Below, piece after piece: positions 26,708 to 37,189 of a DNA stretch of 64,000 nt. Each line of letters starts with the position of its first letter. The stretch's first letter is position 1. The notes under the pieces were generated by a model. It had not been told where the DNA came from. It worked only from the letters and a program-made list of their open reading frames with translations, and made no database searches. The position numbers and the translations under genes are program-made. The stretch lies in the NCBI GenBank assembly GCA_014706295.1, contig JACSVZ010000001.1:87170237-87234236 (forward strand), written 5' to 3'. The DNA is from Lycocorax pyrrhopterus obiensis (taxonomy: Eukaryota > Chordata > Aves > Passeriformes > Paradisaeidae).

Positions 26708-26859
26708 ATACTTAGTGCCATTTGAAATGTCCTGGTGATATCCTGCTTGGCCTCCAACTGCCAGTCCAGAATGATCCCCCTATCAGTGTCCTGCATTATA
26801 TCTTCTGAATCCTTGGGAACAGCAGATCACTTGGACATCCCAAATCACACTAGGCACCT

Positions 26860-27310
26860 GTAGTTATGGAATGTAATACCTAAGAAGGATTCATTTTGAG
26901 ATTATGACACCTAAATAAGAGGTTCACATGCAGTTGTCTGGATGCGTGCCAGGTGTCCGAGCTCCCATTAAAGCTGACAGAAATCTAATCAGTACCATCA
27001 GTGGAGCCTACACATCACTTAAGCTGACCCCCCTGAAACTTTCTGGTTCTCACTCATGGTATCAGTTAGATTCCACTGACTAAAATTGATGTTTACATGC
27101 CTACCTCACATGTGCACATTTATAAGTTGACATCTGGATTTAGATGCCTTAAACTGGAATTGAATCCCACTCTTGAGTTTATAAGGCAACACCAACCTTA
27201 TAAAGAGTCTGTCTGTATCTGCTGTTAGCTGTAGGAAGACCTAAAAGAACAGTTCAGAGGAGACACCTAACTTAGGTTCCTAAGTTGAGATAAGATGAAT
27301 CCCATACACA
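26860..27310. repeat. Possible ancient interspersed repeat with recurring cctaa/ttagg words
   Basis: The stretch reuses related words: tagacacctaaataag-like text, aggcacc, atgccta, atgccttaaac and acacctaacttaggttcctaag. The last is nearly palindromic. This density of ttaggnncctaa-type words resembles old interspersed repeats seen in sauropsid genomes, but I cannot name a family. It may extend to about 27960, where caggtgcctatagacagatt occurs. Confidence 0.35.
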
Positions 27311-29250
27311 GTGAGCACAGTTCTTTCCCTGTGTGCCATATGTTTGAGCTAAAACCTGTAAATCAATATTCCATCTCAAATATTGATAGCTGAAGGTTAA
27401 CAGAGTTTGTGGTGCAGGAGTTTACACGAGAATCTGATTTGTGGCAGAGTCCTGACTGTACTTCAGTTCAGAAATGGACTACTTTTCATTTCTATACTGG
27501 ATGTACATACAATAAAAAAATAACCTAGCTGTCAGTTCCTGCAGCTGCATTTTGTAATACACAGTTCTCAGTAGGGAAATGTTAAATATAAAAGGTGTGA
27601 GCACATAGCTGGGAGGAGGTGACAAGCAGATAGAAGGGCTGGGAAAGAGATTTTGACAAGTAGGTAGATAAGAACCTCATGAGCTCCAGCAAATAAATGC
27701 TGAAATAAATGCAGTGCTCTCTACCTGGATGCATTCAAAAAACCCAGTAGTGCATTTTTAATATTTTATTCAGGTGCCTATAGACAGATTTGGGGCCATT
27801 CAGGATGCCCTGAAGTGTCCCTTCGGGCCTCCAGCTTCAGAAAGTGGAGATGTCAGAAAGGTCCATGTCAGAGTTGTCATGCCTTTGCAGAAGTTTTGAA
27901 TACCACAGAACATCTCAAAAGCTCTAGATGTCTATGTTAAGGCCCCTGAATCAGACTCAAAATGGTTTTCCTTCTTAAAATTCCCTCTGAGCATCTTATT
28001 AAAAAAAAAGAAGACACTGACTGTTCCTTGCCTGTCTGCTGGCCGAGTGAAGAGTAGCTGTAAGAGACATGTGTAACTCAGCACACAGAAACAAGATTTC
28101 CTACCTTGTCTCATGCAAAGAGTAGAAAAATTGCTGCTCGGACAAGAACAGATCAACACCACAGAGCCAAGAGAACATGGCAGTGAAAATTGCTACACTG
28201 TGTAAATCCTCAGTAAGCTCTTCTGCCTGCCCAGCCTTGTGGCTGGACCTCTTAAAAAGAGCCCATTATATTGGTTAGTCTGGGATAAACTCTGAAAGTC
28301 TTTCACAAGGCCTGCAGTCACAGTATATGAATGTGTCTGGGCCAAACAGTAATTATCAAATAGAAATAAGGGCACAATTCAACTCTTGTTACTTTTAGCA
28401 CATTTAGATTATTTTAAAGCTTGGTTTTCCCCCTTTTCTCCCACTGATATCCTACTGAATTATACACCTCCCCCACCAGTGCTGTGTTTTGTTGCTAGTT
28501 TGTCACCACTTACAAACTACAAATATATTTTGAATCATCCAAATTACTATTTGAACCCTCTCTTCAAGCAGACACCTTTAAACACAGCCCCTTGTGCTGC
28601 TCAGTGCCTTGGCAGCATTCAGCTGACCTTTTCTTTGGAATGGTAGACAGCAGAGATAGGTCATGACAGGGAAAAATAATTACTTTTGACAGGGATCTGA
28701 AACAGACTTTCCAAATAGTGTCTCCATGGCAATTATTTTTGCTTGCATTTATCCTAATGGGGTTACATATGAAGACAGATTTGATACAAGGGACCACCTT
28801 TACTGCAGTTTGGCTCAGCTGGTCTCTGGTTGAGCCTGGTCCCCGTCCAGCTTGTTGCTGATCTCATAAAATATATTTTTAAAATCCTAGGTTTTCCCAG
28901 TTCCATCATATTTCAGCCTCCTAAGCACTGAGATATGTAAATTAAAAAGACTACATTAGAAAAGGTAAATATTGATGAGTACCGTGGAATGGGGCTTTAA
29001 CTGTTGGATGTGTCTGTTTTCAAGTGCTGCAACACTCAGAGCCTTTTAGTTATCACTTGAAAAAGTGTTGGGCCTTGGATAACATCTCACAAGAGGTGTT
29101 TTTGGGGGGCAGATTACAAGATTTGTCATTTTTGATAACACTAACCAGAAAACCTGTAAGAGTTGAGCAGCTCACTATGTCAGGGAAGTTTGCTGCTCCC
29201 ACATAGAAGGAGCTGGGTATAGAAGTGACATAACTTGGGAGGCACAAGGA

Positions 29251-29346
29251 TCATAAAGTCCTAGAATCTCCTGAGTGGCAAGGGACCCACAAGGATCATT
29301 GAATCCAACTCCTGGCCCTTCACAGGACACCCCAAGAATCCCACCG
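29251..29346 (-). mobile_element. CR1 LINE 3' end, antisense, third wording type
   Basis: It reads ctagaatctcctgagtggca, agggacccacaaggatcatt and gaatccaactcctggccctt followed by cacaggacaccccaagaatc. This wording marks a CR1 subfamily different from the ggaccttaaag type in this window. Confidence 0.85.
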
Positions 29347-30829
29347 TGATAGATGTGATCCCTTCCTGATGGGTGGATCTCTTGACCCACCTGCCTTCAA
29401 GCTTCCCCGCCCTTAATACTCAGAAAGATGATTATTGCTAGGGAAATATTTTCCACGCTCATTTAGGGTCCAGCACTGAAGAACTTCAGGAGTGGCACAG
29501 GAGAGAACTGTGCCAGCTGTGACCTCTTAACACATCCCATCAGCAGACCAAGCTTTCCAGCTCACTGATAAGCTTCTACCTTCATTTTTCAATCTCTGCC
29601 AGAGGTTGCTGACTTGTGCTGAAAGTGTCCAAGTTGGGTGCTTACCTACAAGCGAAGTTTTCTTGAAAGTGACAATTTTCTTCTCCTAAGACTTTTTTAT
29701 CAGCGTTTTGCATGGAAAGATCAGCGTGGTGTCAGGGATATACTTTGTATCGTTTTCCAGAAACTTTCCAAGCATTGCTCCAGGAAAAAAAAAAAGGAAG
29801 AAAAAATAAATTTTAAGATCTGGTGATACTGTATCAGGTTAATTAGCTGAAAATCCAATCTTTATTGAGACTTGTATGTTCTCAAAGCAGAACAAGGGCA
29901 GAAAAAGCTTTCCCTGATGTTTTTTTCAGTTTTCTCTTAAATTTTGTACCGTAATGGGTACCTGTGAGATAACTGTCCCAGTCAGCCAGAAATACCCACA
30001 CTCTGGAGAAGAAAATGAAGCAGCTCACTTAGAATACAGAGGAGTTTGGAAAAGAAAGAGAAGGAAGAATTCAAGGGAAGGGAAAGGAGTTGTAGATTGT
30101 TGGTCAGGCCAAGAGCTTTATCACTTAAGTAAGAAGGAAAGGAATTCTAAGCAAATACCAGAATAAGTAGGAACAAACATGAGGTCAGAAAATAAGGGAG
30201 AGAACACAGATAGAAAAAAAGGCTAGAGGTAGATGGTAGGTCAGGTAGAGAGGGTCAGAGGTGAGGTAAAAGAGGAGCAGTTTTAAAGAAGGGGAGATGG
30301 ATAAGTCAGAGGAGGGAGGGTGGAAGCGGGATTCACTAATCTCTTGGAGAGACTTTCATGTTATGATCAGGACCAGGAAACATCCTTAAGGCCAAGTAGG
30401 GCATGATATTTTGCTGGGAAAAGGAAGCCAGGAGACAAAAATTAGAGGTTTCTAAAATCTATGATGATAAAAGACAGGAAATGGAAGCTAAATTGATGGG
30501 CTGTAATTATCTGAGATCCCAGACTCTTTTCTCCATGCATCCTGGAACTCCTTTTAGGGGTGAGACCTTTTGTAAACACTGACTTAAAGTGATACTTTGT
30601 TCTCCTGTTCTCACATGTAACAGAGGTGGAGAAAGGGGGAGGCATTCCTTGGCTTCCAGAAATAACGCTGTAAGTTACATATATCATTTCATACTTGATG
30701 CCTACTAGGTGCCTTTTTAGACATGTCTGCCAGAGCTTTTATACAGGTGTGTTTGATAAATTACAGCTTCACTGCCTTTTCCTGTCTGCTCGCTGCTGAT
30801 TTAACACCTCATGGATTGCTTTTCCACAG

Positions 30830-31097
30830 GCTCTACAAGAGGAGATTAACGTTTCTGGCAGTAAAATAAAAGTGAGTTACCTGAGCAGTCGCACAGCTGG
30901 CTACAAATCAGTGCTGCGGATCAGCATGACCCACCCCACCATCCCCTTCAACCTCATGAAAGTCCACCTCATGGTGGCCGTCGAGGGACGCCTCTTCAGA
31001 AAGTGGTTTGCAGCAGCTCCAGACCTGTCCTACTATTTCATCTGGGACAAGACAGATGTTTACAGCCAGAAGGTGTATGGGCTCTCAGAAGCCTTCG
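30830..31097 (+). CDS. TENM4: Teneurin-4 exon (window exon 4): FN-plug domain
   Basis: 268 nt, residues 201-290, starting on a whole codon and ending with the first base of a Val codon. It encodes [20 protein letters not shown], then [40 protein letters not shown] and [20 protein letters not shown]. In teneurin structures this segment forms part of the FN-like plug that closes one end of the YD barrel and connects to the propeller. [11 protein letters not shown] and HLMVAVEG are strong family marks. Acceptor ttccacag preceded by a pyrimidine tract, donor gtaagt. One NVS sequon is present. Confidence 0.95.
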
Positions 31098-31239
31098 GTA
31101 AGTGACCTCAGGGTTTGTGTCTCCTTTTGGAAGCAGCCAAGTGGCAATGACAGACCTTGTCCTAGATCAGTGTGGTCTCACTGCAGACACATGAAATGGT
31201 CCCTGCAGATTCGCTGCAGCACTTTCCCCAGCAGATGAG

Positions 31240-31374
31240 TCACAGAATGGTTTGGGTTGAAAGGGACCTTAAAGACCATTTAGTTCCAATGCCCTGTCAT
31301 GGGCAGGGATGCCATCCATTAGATCAGGTTGCCCTGAGCCCCGTCCAACCTGGCCTTGGACACTTTCAAGGACA
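31240..31374 (-). mobile_element. CR1 LINE 3' end, antisense
   Basis: Starts tcacagaatggtttgggttg and continues aaagggaccttaaagaccat, gtcatgggcagggatgccat and gtccaacctggccttggaca. It begins about 140 bp after the exon ending at 31097. Confidence 0.93.
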
Positions 31375-32300
31375 GAGTACAAATACTTACCTGTTCTCTG
31401 GCTCACAGCCCAGCACATACATCCTGAGCTGCTCCCATCATATTCATACAGAAGGAATTAACTGGGACTAGAAATGTTTGGCTGCCTCTCACCTATAGCC
31501 AGAAACTGTCAAGACTGCTTTGAAAGGAATCCCTGGGACCGAGCCCTGATTGCCGCTGCTCCATGTGCCTGACCTTCAGGATTGGTCTAATCTTAGTTTC
31601 CCCTTCATTACCCGTTCAAGAATTCCATCCCACACTGGGTGTTTAGTGAGCAGAGGTAGTGCAGCTCTGCAGTGATTGCTTCCCATCTGTCAACACCCAG
31701 TGGACATTCAGTTACAGGTCTTCAGCTGAGTTTTAGACCTTTCAGGCTGCCAGGAAGTTATATCAGCAAAATAGGAGAGATCCCAAATTAGCAAACACAG
31801 CTTCTCTTGAGAGAAGGATGGTTCATTGATGCCTCATAGCTCAATTGAAGATAAGTCTCTTTAGAGGAGTGGCAGGATGCCTGGTTTTCCAGGAGGAAGA
31901 AGAGGTGCCTTCCTCCTCTCAGGCTCAGCTGCCTTCAGCAGGCTGGGTGATACACCCTGCTGAGCCTTATCCAGCTCAGAGTCCACACTGAGAAATGTCT
32001 CCTGGTAGCATATCCTGGAGGTCTCTGCTTGCATGCTTTTGAAGATGCTAGATCAGCAATGGGTCCTGGAGTGCTCCATGAAACAACTCTGCAGCTCCAG
32101 AGTACCCAAGCAGGTCTGAGGACACCAGCATTCATGCCTTCAATGATTCCCACCTCCAGAACAGTGAAAAATACTGACCTTTCATATCCTAACTTACATC
32201 TTCCTCTGATACAGTCTGGTTCTGCAAAAGGCTATGTTTGATAGGGAATCCTGAGTTCTCTCAGTGCTCGGCACTTTTCAAAGAGGCTGGGAAACTTGTA

Positions 32301-32346
32301 AGATCAGACTTTTTTTTTTTCTATCTAGTAAAAAAAAAAAAGATCT
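32301..32346. repeat. AT hairpin (T11/A12 arms capped by agatc/gatct)
   Basis: The left arm agatc is followed, after four bases, by eleven T; after a nine-base loop come twelve A and gatct. The arms are complementary with a small bulge, so the stretch could fold into a stem-loop. It may be the eroded trace of an A-tailed insertion or simple sequence. Confidence 0.6.
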
Positions 32347-32782
32347 ATGTGATTGCTTTTCATTTGTGTGGAACTTGCAGTTCTGCTCTGCTTCAGCTGT
32401 AAAGATTAGAAGAAGAAAAGCAGACCAATGAAAATGGTCCTGCTTCTTCTGAGAAAATCGTAACGGAGTCATTATTCTGTCAAAAACATGATTTTCTTTC
32501 TGCTGACATATTTTTAAGCAGCTCCAGTGTGTTCAGTGGAGTTACTCCTGAAAGGTTCTGATTAGACATCACAGCAAGCAAACTTTTGACATTAACAATG
32601 ACCACAAGTCAACCTGGCTGAGACTGCTGCCTCACTGCCCCATGCATGAATTGTGCAAGTCTTTACCTTCCAAGAAAGGTCATGATCAAGATCAAGTTCC
32701 TGGCATGCACTCTTTGATCAAAGAAAGTAGATAGGAGTAAAATTCTCCCATTTGAGAGTCCAGCAGTGGTTTACACTCTCAA

Positions 32783-32838
32783 ACCATAGAATATCCTGAG
32801 TTGGAAGGGACTCATGGAGATCAAGTCCCAATCCCAAT
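32783..32838 (-). mobile_element. CR1 LINE 3' terminal fragment, antisense
   Basis: A short tail only: accatagaatatcctgagtt, ggaagggactcatggagatc, aagtcccaatcc. It matches the 3' end of a CR1 in reverse complement and stops after about 55 bp. Confidence 0.78.
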
Positions 32839-33106
32839 ATCCATTGTTTTATAATACGTCATTAAAACAATGTCTTTTAAATTTTTAGGACATTTGCCTA
32901 ACATCTACAACAGCACTGACCTTTTTAAATGCAGAGTAGACTTTTAAGAGAAAAAATATTAGGACTGCACATTATGATGATTTTCAATTAAATTAGCAGT
33001 TTTCTGTAGAAATGCTCTTACCCCTGCTCAGTTGAGACTCTGTGTGTGCTGGCACTGCATTTCTGGGTTACTAATATAAGGAGTCTTTTGTCTCTCTCTT
33101 GTTCAG

Positions 33107-33250
33107 TTTCAGTAGGTTATGAGTATGAATCCTGTCCAGACTTAATCCTGTGGGAGAAGAGGACAGCTGTGCTTCAGGGTTATGAAATCGATGCTTCTAA
33201 ACTTGGAGGATGGTCCCTGGACAAACACCATGCCCTCAACATACAAAGTG
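33107..33250 (+). CDS. TENM4: Teneurin-4 exon (window exon 5): FN-plug to propeller linker
   Basis: 144 nt, residues 290-338, with split Val at the start and split Gly at the end. It encodes [20 protein letters not shown] followed by [20 protein letters not shown] and [18 protein letters not shown] is near-invariant among teneurins. The segment ends the FN-plug and leads into the NHL propeller. Acceptor ttgttcag, donor gtaggt. The intron that follows is the shortest in the window (1,007 bp). Confidence 0.95.
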
Positions 33251-34257
33251 GTAGGTTGTCTGTGACACATAACAGGAATACTACATCATTGCAAGTTGCT
33301 CCTTATCACTAAGAATTCAAGAAAAGGAAAGGAAAGAAACCTGACCAACACGTGCTCCCTTGTGTATTTTACTAACAAATTATTTCTAGTAACCTACATG
33401 TAGAATCAATTTAGTGCGCAAAATGTAAAAGAAGCTGGCCATCATGAAGTGGTTGAATGTCAGCCTGTCTAACTTTGTAGTGTCGTAAAAGAAGGGTATT
33501 AACAAGGAAAATATTCCTAAAATAACAAAGGAAAGCCTATTCAGATTGAAGCTGTCACTAAGCATAAATCCACCCAAAGGTGTCCTCCAATGTGCCAAGT
33601 GTACTTGCAAAACAAGAGGCTGCATGGGTCCTAAGGGAGAATGGAAAGTTCCAGAGTCCTTGAAGACTGCTGAGGACTGCAGCAGGGAGGCTTAAAAGCT
33701 GATCAGAACATGTTCAAAGGTGGAAGCATTGTGTCCCTCTGGATAACAGTGGTATGGGGGCAAACATCTAATTCAGCCTGCATCACTGTTGAGAGCACTA
33801 CACTTAGAGGGAAAATAGGCAGAGCTCCTCTGAATCTTTGCAGATGAAACATTTCTCTAGAGAATGTCCCATGGTCTTCCTGCCCCTTACTTTTCCATGA
33901 GCTATGTAATTTCTTTTTTTTTTTTTACCTGGTAGACTGCAAGTTACAGGGCAAGGAGGAACAGACAGGGCAGGTAAAAATTCATGAGATGCTGAGAAGT
34001 GTATTTCATTCAAAGGTAAAGACAGTCTTGTTCTCCCTACATATTTTCCTTCTGCAGGAAATGTAATGGGTCTAAAAAAAAAAATCAGAAAAGAGGCTCC
34101 TTGTTTGAAACTATCGCAAAACAATACTGTGAAAGATGATACTTTTTGCTACTTAACAGGTTCCCTAGCTGGCATTCAGCATTGCCAGTTTGTGCTGCCT
34201 TTGATCTCAGTTTCCCTGTCTCCCTTTAATTTCTTTAATACTGTTTTCTCTCTCTAG
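33251..34257 (+). other. TENM4: TENM4 intron between window exons 5 and 6 (1.0 kb)
   Basis: GT-AG intron (gtaggt to tctctag). Free of recognisable CR1. It contains short homopolymer runs (T near 33908-33926, A near 34075-34085) and a pyrimidine-rich end. No gene is seen. Confidence 0.9.
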
Positions 34258-34507
34258 GCATCTTGCATAAAGGAAACGGGGAAAACCAGTTCATTTCCCA
34301 GCAGCCGCCTGTAATTGGGAGCATTATGGGCAATGGCCGCAGACGTAGCATTTCTTGTCCGAGCTGCAATGGTCTGGCAGATGGGAACAAACTCCTGGCT
34401 CCTGTTGCCCTAACATGTGGGTCTGATGGAAGTCTTTATGTTGGAGATTTCAACTACATCCGAAGGATCTTCCCCTCTGGCAATGTCACCAACATACTGG
34501 AGCTGAG
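34258..34507 (+). CDS. TENM4: Teneurin-4 exon (window exon 6): propeller entry and NHL blade 1
   Basis: 250 nt, residues 338-421, split Gly at the start and AG of a split codon at the end. It encodes [20 protein letters not shown], then [20 protein letters not shown] and, from about residue 381, [20 protein letters not shown] and [18 protein letters not shown]. The last part is the first NHL repeat (hydrophobic strand, DGSLYVGD, then I-R-R-I). An N-glycosylation sequon NVT lies near residue 413. The donor (gag then gtactc) departs from the gtaagt consensus at +4 to +6 and is the weakest in the window. The split codon becomes Arg if the microexon is used and Ser if it is skipped; both keep frame. 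Confidence 0.95.
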
Positions 34508-36977
34508 GTACTCTGTGCTGAATGTGGCCGTTAGAATAATGCTCTTAAGTTCTGCAGAAATCCTATGTACCCAAAAGAAAAATGAGCAAAACTCTTTTAA
34601 AAAAGCAAACAACACAGCAAAGCAGAGAAAAAGCTGTCTGGATCTGCCTCTTCTGCAACTCTGCTGACTTTGATTTACACCAGAGAAACACAGGCCTAGC
34701 AAGTTCTTCCAGAACTGAATCACATGCCAAAAATATTGACACATTTCTGTACTGCTAAAGCAAGCCGTGCTGATGTCTGCCTTTTCCTGTAGTCAGAAAC
34801 CAGTGGGAATGCTGAAAATTAACAAGCAGCCTCTGAGATAACCTAAACTTGGAAGGACACAGCACTGATGATGATGTGTAGAGGTTAATCAGGACTGATA
34901 ATCACTCATAATTTAGACAGGATGATCACTCTAGGCAGTCATAGACTGGGGTTTTCTAGTTTTTTTGGGGGGGACAACTGTATCAGCCCCCTTCAGTTCC
35001 CAACTGAACAGCAGTGTCAGGATGAACATGCAGATGGAGCATCTGGAAGTAAGTGGAGAGTTTCCTTTCAACCCCAAAAAGCAAAGGAAAAAAATATACC
35101 AGGAGAAATAATGAGGAAGGGGCAGGAACATCCATTAAAAACAACAAAGCAGCAGGAAAAGTATGATTTGTCCCAAGTTCTGAGAAAATGGAATAAATTG
35201 TGACTGAACCAAATTTCAGATTGACCTCACTGGGGATATTTTTCCTATCTAAAATTTCCGTAGCAAATACAAGTATCCACTTCAAAGCAGTGGGGTCTGG
35301 TTCTGGACTTCGCATGGCCAGACAAGCCTCATTCCAGGCAAGTCAGATAGAGTTAAGGGAGTATTCCTGAATGAGTCTTCTGTGCTTGACAGGCCTGAAC
35401 TCAGGTCCTGAGAAGTCAGTGTGAGGATAGCCTGGTATGAAAGGTTCAATATTCTCATTTACCTCTCAAGATCTGGCCTGAAAGTGGGAATCTTCCTGAA
35501 AGTAAGACCCTCCCTCCTCAGATTTAATATCCCCTGCTGCTGAGGACAAACGTAATACTGCATTTCTGCAAGGACTGCAGCCAAATTTGTGCAAAATCCC
35601 CTTAGTCCCTCGTGCACAAACATGCCGTAGTCATTAGACCTTGCCAAAGGTCTTATTTGGCACTCAGAACCATCATTGTAGATCGTGGTGTATGGAAAAA
35701 AAAATCCAGCCAGCCACCAGAAGGCCAGCACTTACAGAATAGCTGCCTTGGTATGTGCACCTCAGAGGGCTGGGGCACCTTTTAAGTAACAAAGCAAGAA
35801 CCTCATTTTTGCTACTCGGTTTCATGATACATGAGAACATAATATCTCTCATGTTTGTAAGGTGGGAAGCTGGGATAAACCTTCAGACCTGGTCCTCGTT
35901 AGAGTGTAATATCCTTCCAGTGCCAGAAAGTTATTTTAATGACCAAAGGTGAGATTTCCAGAAGAGCCTAGGTGAGTCCAAATCCCATTGCAACGGAGTA
36001 GGATTAATATCTCATTCCCAGAAGTACAATTTTGAAAACCCAATCCCTGTTTCATTGTCAGTGGAAATACCAGACCCATCAGAGGTTTTGCAAAGTATTT
36101 CCTCATTGGGGAAGAGAAAATTGGAAGCCTTGACAGAGTAGCCTTGCTGGCTGTTGTGTAGAGCCACAGAGTTAAATTTACTTCAGAGTTAAATCTGCTG
36201 CAACGATTGCTGCTTCATCTGTGCAAACACTCGGGTTACTGGATCTAATAAACATTTCTTCACTCTGGTGTGCTATAAAGTAAGTGGGTTCAGATGTCGG
36301 CTGGCTAAAAGCTGTGGAGGAAGGCCATTGCTTTTGGACTAAATGGAGTTTGCTTGTGTCTTCTCAAATCAGCATCTCGTTTGAGATTAACACCCTCACT
36401 ATTTGGCTCTGAGGTTTGTTTGCAGGGGTGGCTTTGGAGTGTAGTGTTCTGGAAAGCAAATGCATTGTGGGTCGCAGAGAGCTGCAGCTGGGTGTGCAAC
36501 TTAGACCTGTGAAAAATGTCCAGCTCAGCATAATTTCAGTCCTTTGGGCTGGAGTTCACAAGGTTACAGCAATGAACTGCCACCCATAACTGTGCAACTC
36601 TTAAGTTACCTTTGTAAATCACAAGATGTTGCTTTGACTGAGGGTGAAAAAAACTGTAAAGATATCTGCATCTACATCTATTTAGCTCCGTGCTGCACTG
36701 AGTGATAAAGTCTGATGGTCCTATCTCTTGTGTGAGTGAATAACTCCAAGCAGGTGAGATCACACTTCCTTTGTGATATGCAGCAGTACATAAGTGAGCT
36801 CACTGCCAAGTAATATCCAATATAAAATACATCAGTGTCATTCCAGCTAAGTCTTTATTTATTATTGCATTGTATGATACAGTTACTGTCAAGTTTTCAA
36901 TCTGCTAATAATGCATCGAACTGAGCTGCTAACACCTCATTCTTTCTTCTATTCCCTGCTTTCCTGTCTTCTGTCAG
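34508..36977 (+). other. TENM4: TENM4 intron between window exon 6 and the microexon (2.5 kb)
   Basis: Intron from the weak donor gtactc to ttctgtcag. No CR1 is visible. The last 150 bases before the microexon are AT-rich and hold the splicing signals listed separately. A read-through from exon 6 would meet a stop near 34665. No gene is seen. Confidence 0.85.
36927..36977 (+). promoter_or_regulatory. TENM4: Microexon 3' splice region: branch site, TGC motif, polypyrimidine tract
   Basis: TGCTAAC at 36927-36933 is a consensus branch site (branch A at 36932, 46 nt before the exon). A long pyrimidine tract follows and ends in ttctgtcag. Within it, TGC at 36957-36959 lies about 19 nt before the exon; SRRM4/nSR100 is known to act through UGC motifs in this position upstream of neural microexons. 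Use of SRRM4 here is inferred from position only. Confidence 0.6.
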
Positions 36978-36998
36978 AAATAAAGATTTCAGACATAG
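36978..36998 (+). CDS. TENM4: Teneurin-4 microexon (21 nt), probably alternative, NHL propeller insert
   Basis: Twenty-one bases flanked by a strong acceptor (ctgtcttctgtcag) and donor (gtaagc). Joined to the AG left by the exon ending at 34507 and the C opening the exon at 43282, it reads R-N-K-D-F-R-H and then Ser, exactly in frame. Teneurins are known to carry an alternatively spliced insert of this size between propeller blades 1 and 2 (an NKEFKHS-type peptide in teneurin-2), which changes homophilic and latrophilin-dependent adhesion. Being a multiple of three, it can be skipped without a frameshift: the join would read EL-S-HSPAHK. Its phase, sequence and position make the call secure; that it is alternative in this species is inferred from the family. 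Confidence 0.93.
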
Positions 36999-37042
36999 GT
37001 AAGCCAACCAGTGGAGAATTCTTATGCTGCTCCCTGTCTTGT

Positions 37043-37048
37043 TGCATG
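37043..37048 (+). promoter_or_regulatory. TENM4: RBFOX-type motif TGCATG downstream of microexon
   Basis: TGCATG begins 45 nt after the end of the microexon, inside gttgcatgttg. RBFOX proteins bind UGCAUG, and sites placed downstream of an exon usually promote its inclusion in neurons and muscle. The motif is six bases long and could occur by chance; the position and a second copy raise the likelihood of function. Confidence 0.6.
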
Positions 37049-37183
37049 TTGTTACACAGTGAGCCACAAGTGCCATTTCCAGATGATTCAATAGCAAATG
37101 AAGCTGGCGTGATTAAAACTGGCGTAGGCAATCAGTCATCAGAACCGGGAGCCATTAATCACAATGTGAGCCATGCAAGCTTC

Positions 37184-37189
37184 TGCATG
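37184..37189 (+). promoter_or_regulatory. TENM4: Second RBFOX-type motif TGCATG
   Basis: A second TGCATG lies 186 nt after the microexon, within ttctgcatgagc. Paired downstream UGCAUG elements within about 200 nt are common at RBFOX-regulated exons. Function is inferred. Confidence 0.5.

Larger units (their letters stand above)
25124..30829 (+). other. TENM4: TENM4 intron between window exons 3 and 4 (5.7 kb)
   Basis: GT-AG intron (gtatga to ttccacag). CR1 tails lie at 25154-25345, 26584-26707 and 29251-29346, all antisense. A possible old interspersed repeat is noted at 26860-27310. A purine-rich stretch covers about 30000-30330. No gene is seen. Confidence 0.85.
31098..33106 (+). other. 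TENM4: TENM4 intron between window exons 4 and 5 (2.0 kb)
   Basis: GT-AG intron (gtaagt to ttgttcag). It holds antisense CR1 tails at 31240-31374 and 32783-32838 and an AT hairpin at 32301-32346. Nothing else could be named. Confidence 0.88.

Noticed and set aside
34508..34667. Open read-through of exon 6 into the intron for about 50 codons
   Set aside because: Codons after the donor do not resemble any teneurin and the frame ends at a stop near 34665. The microexon and exon 8 give a far better continuation.
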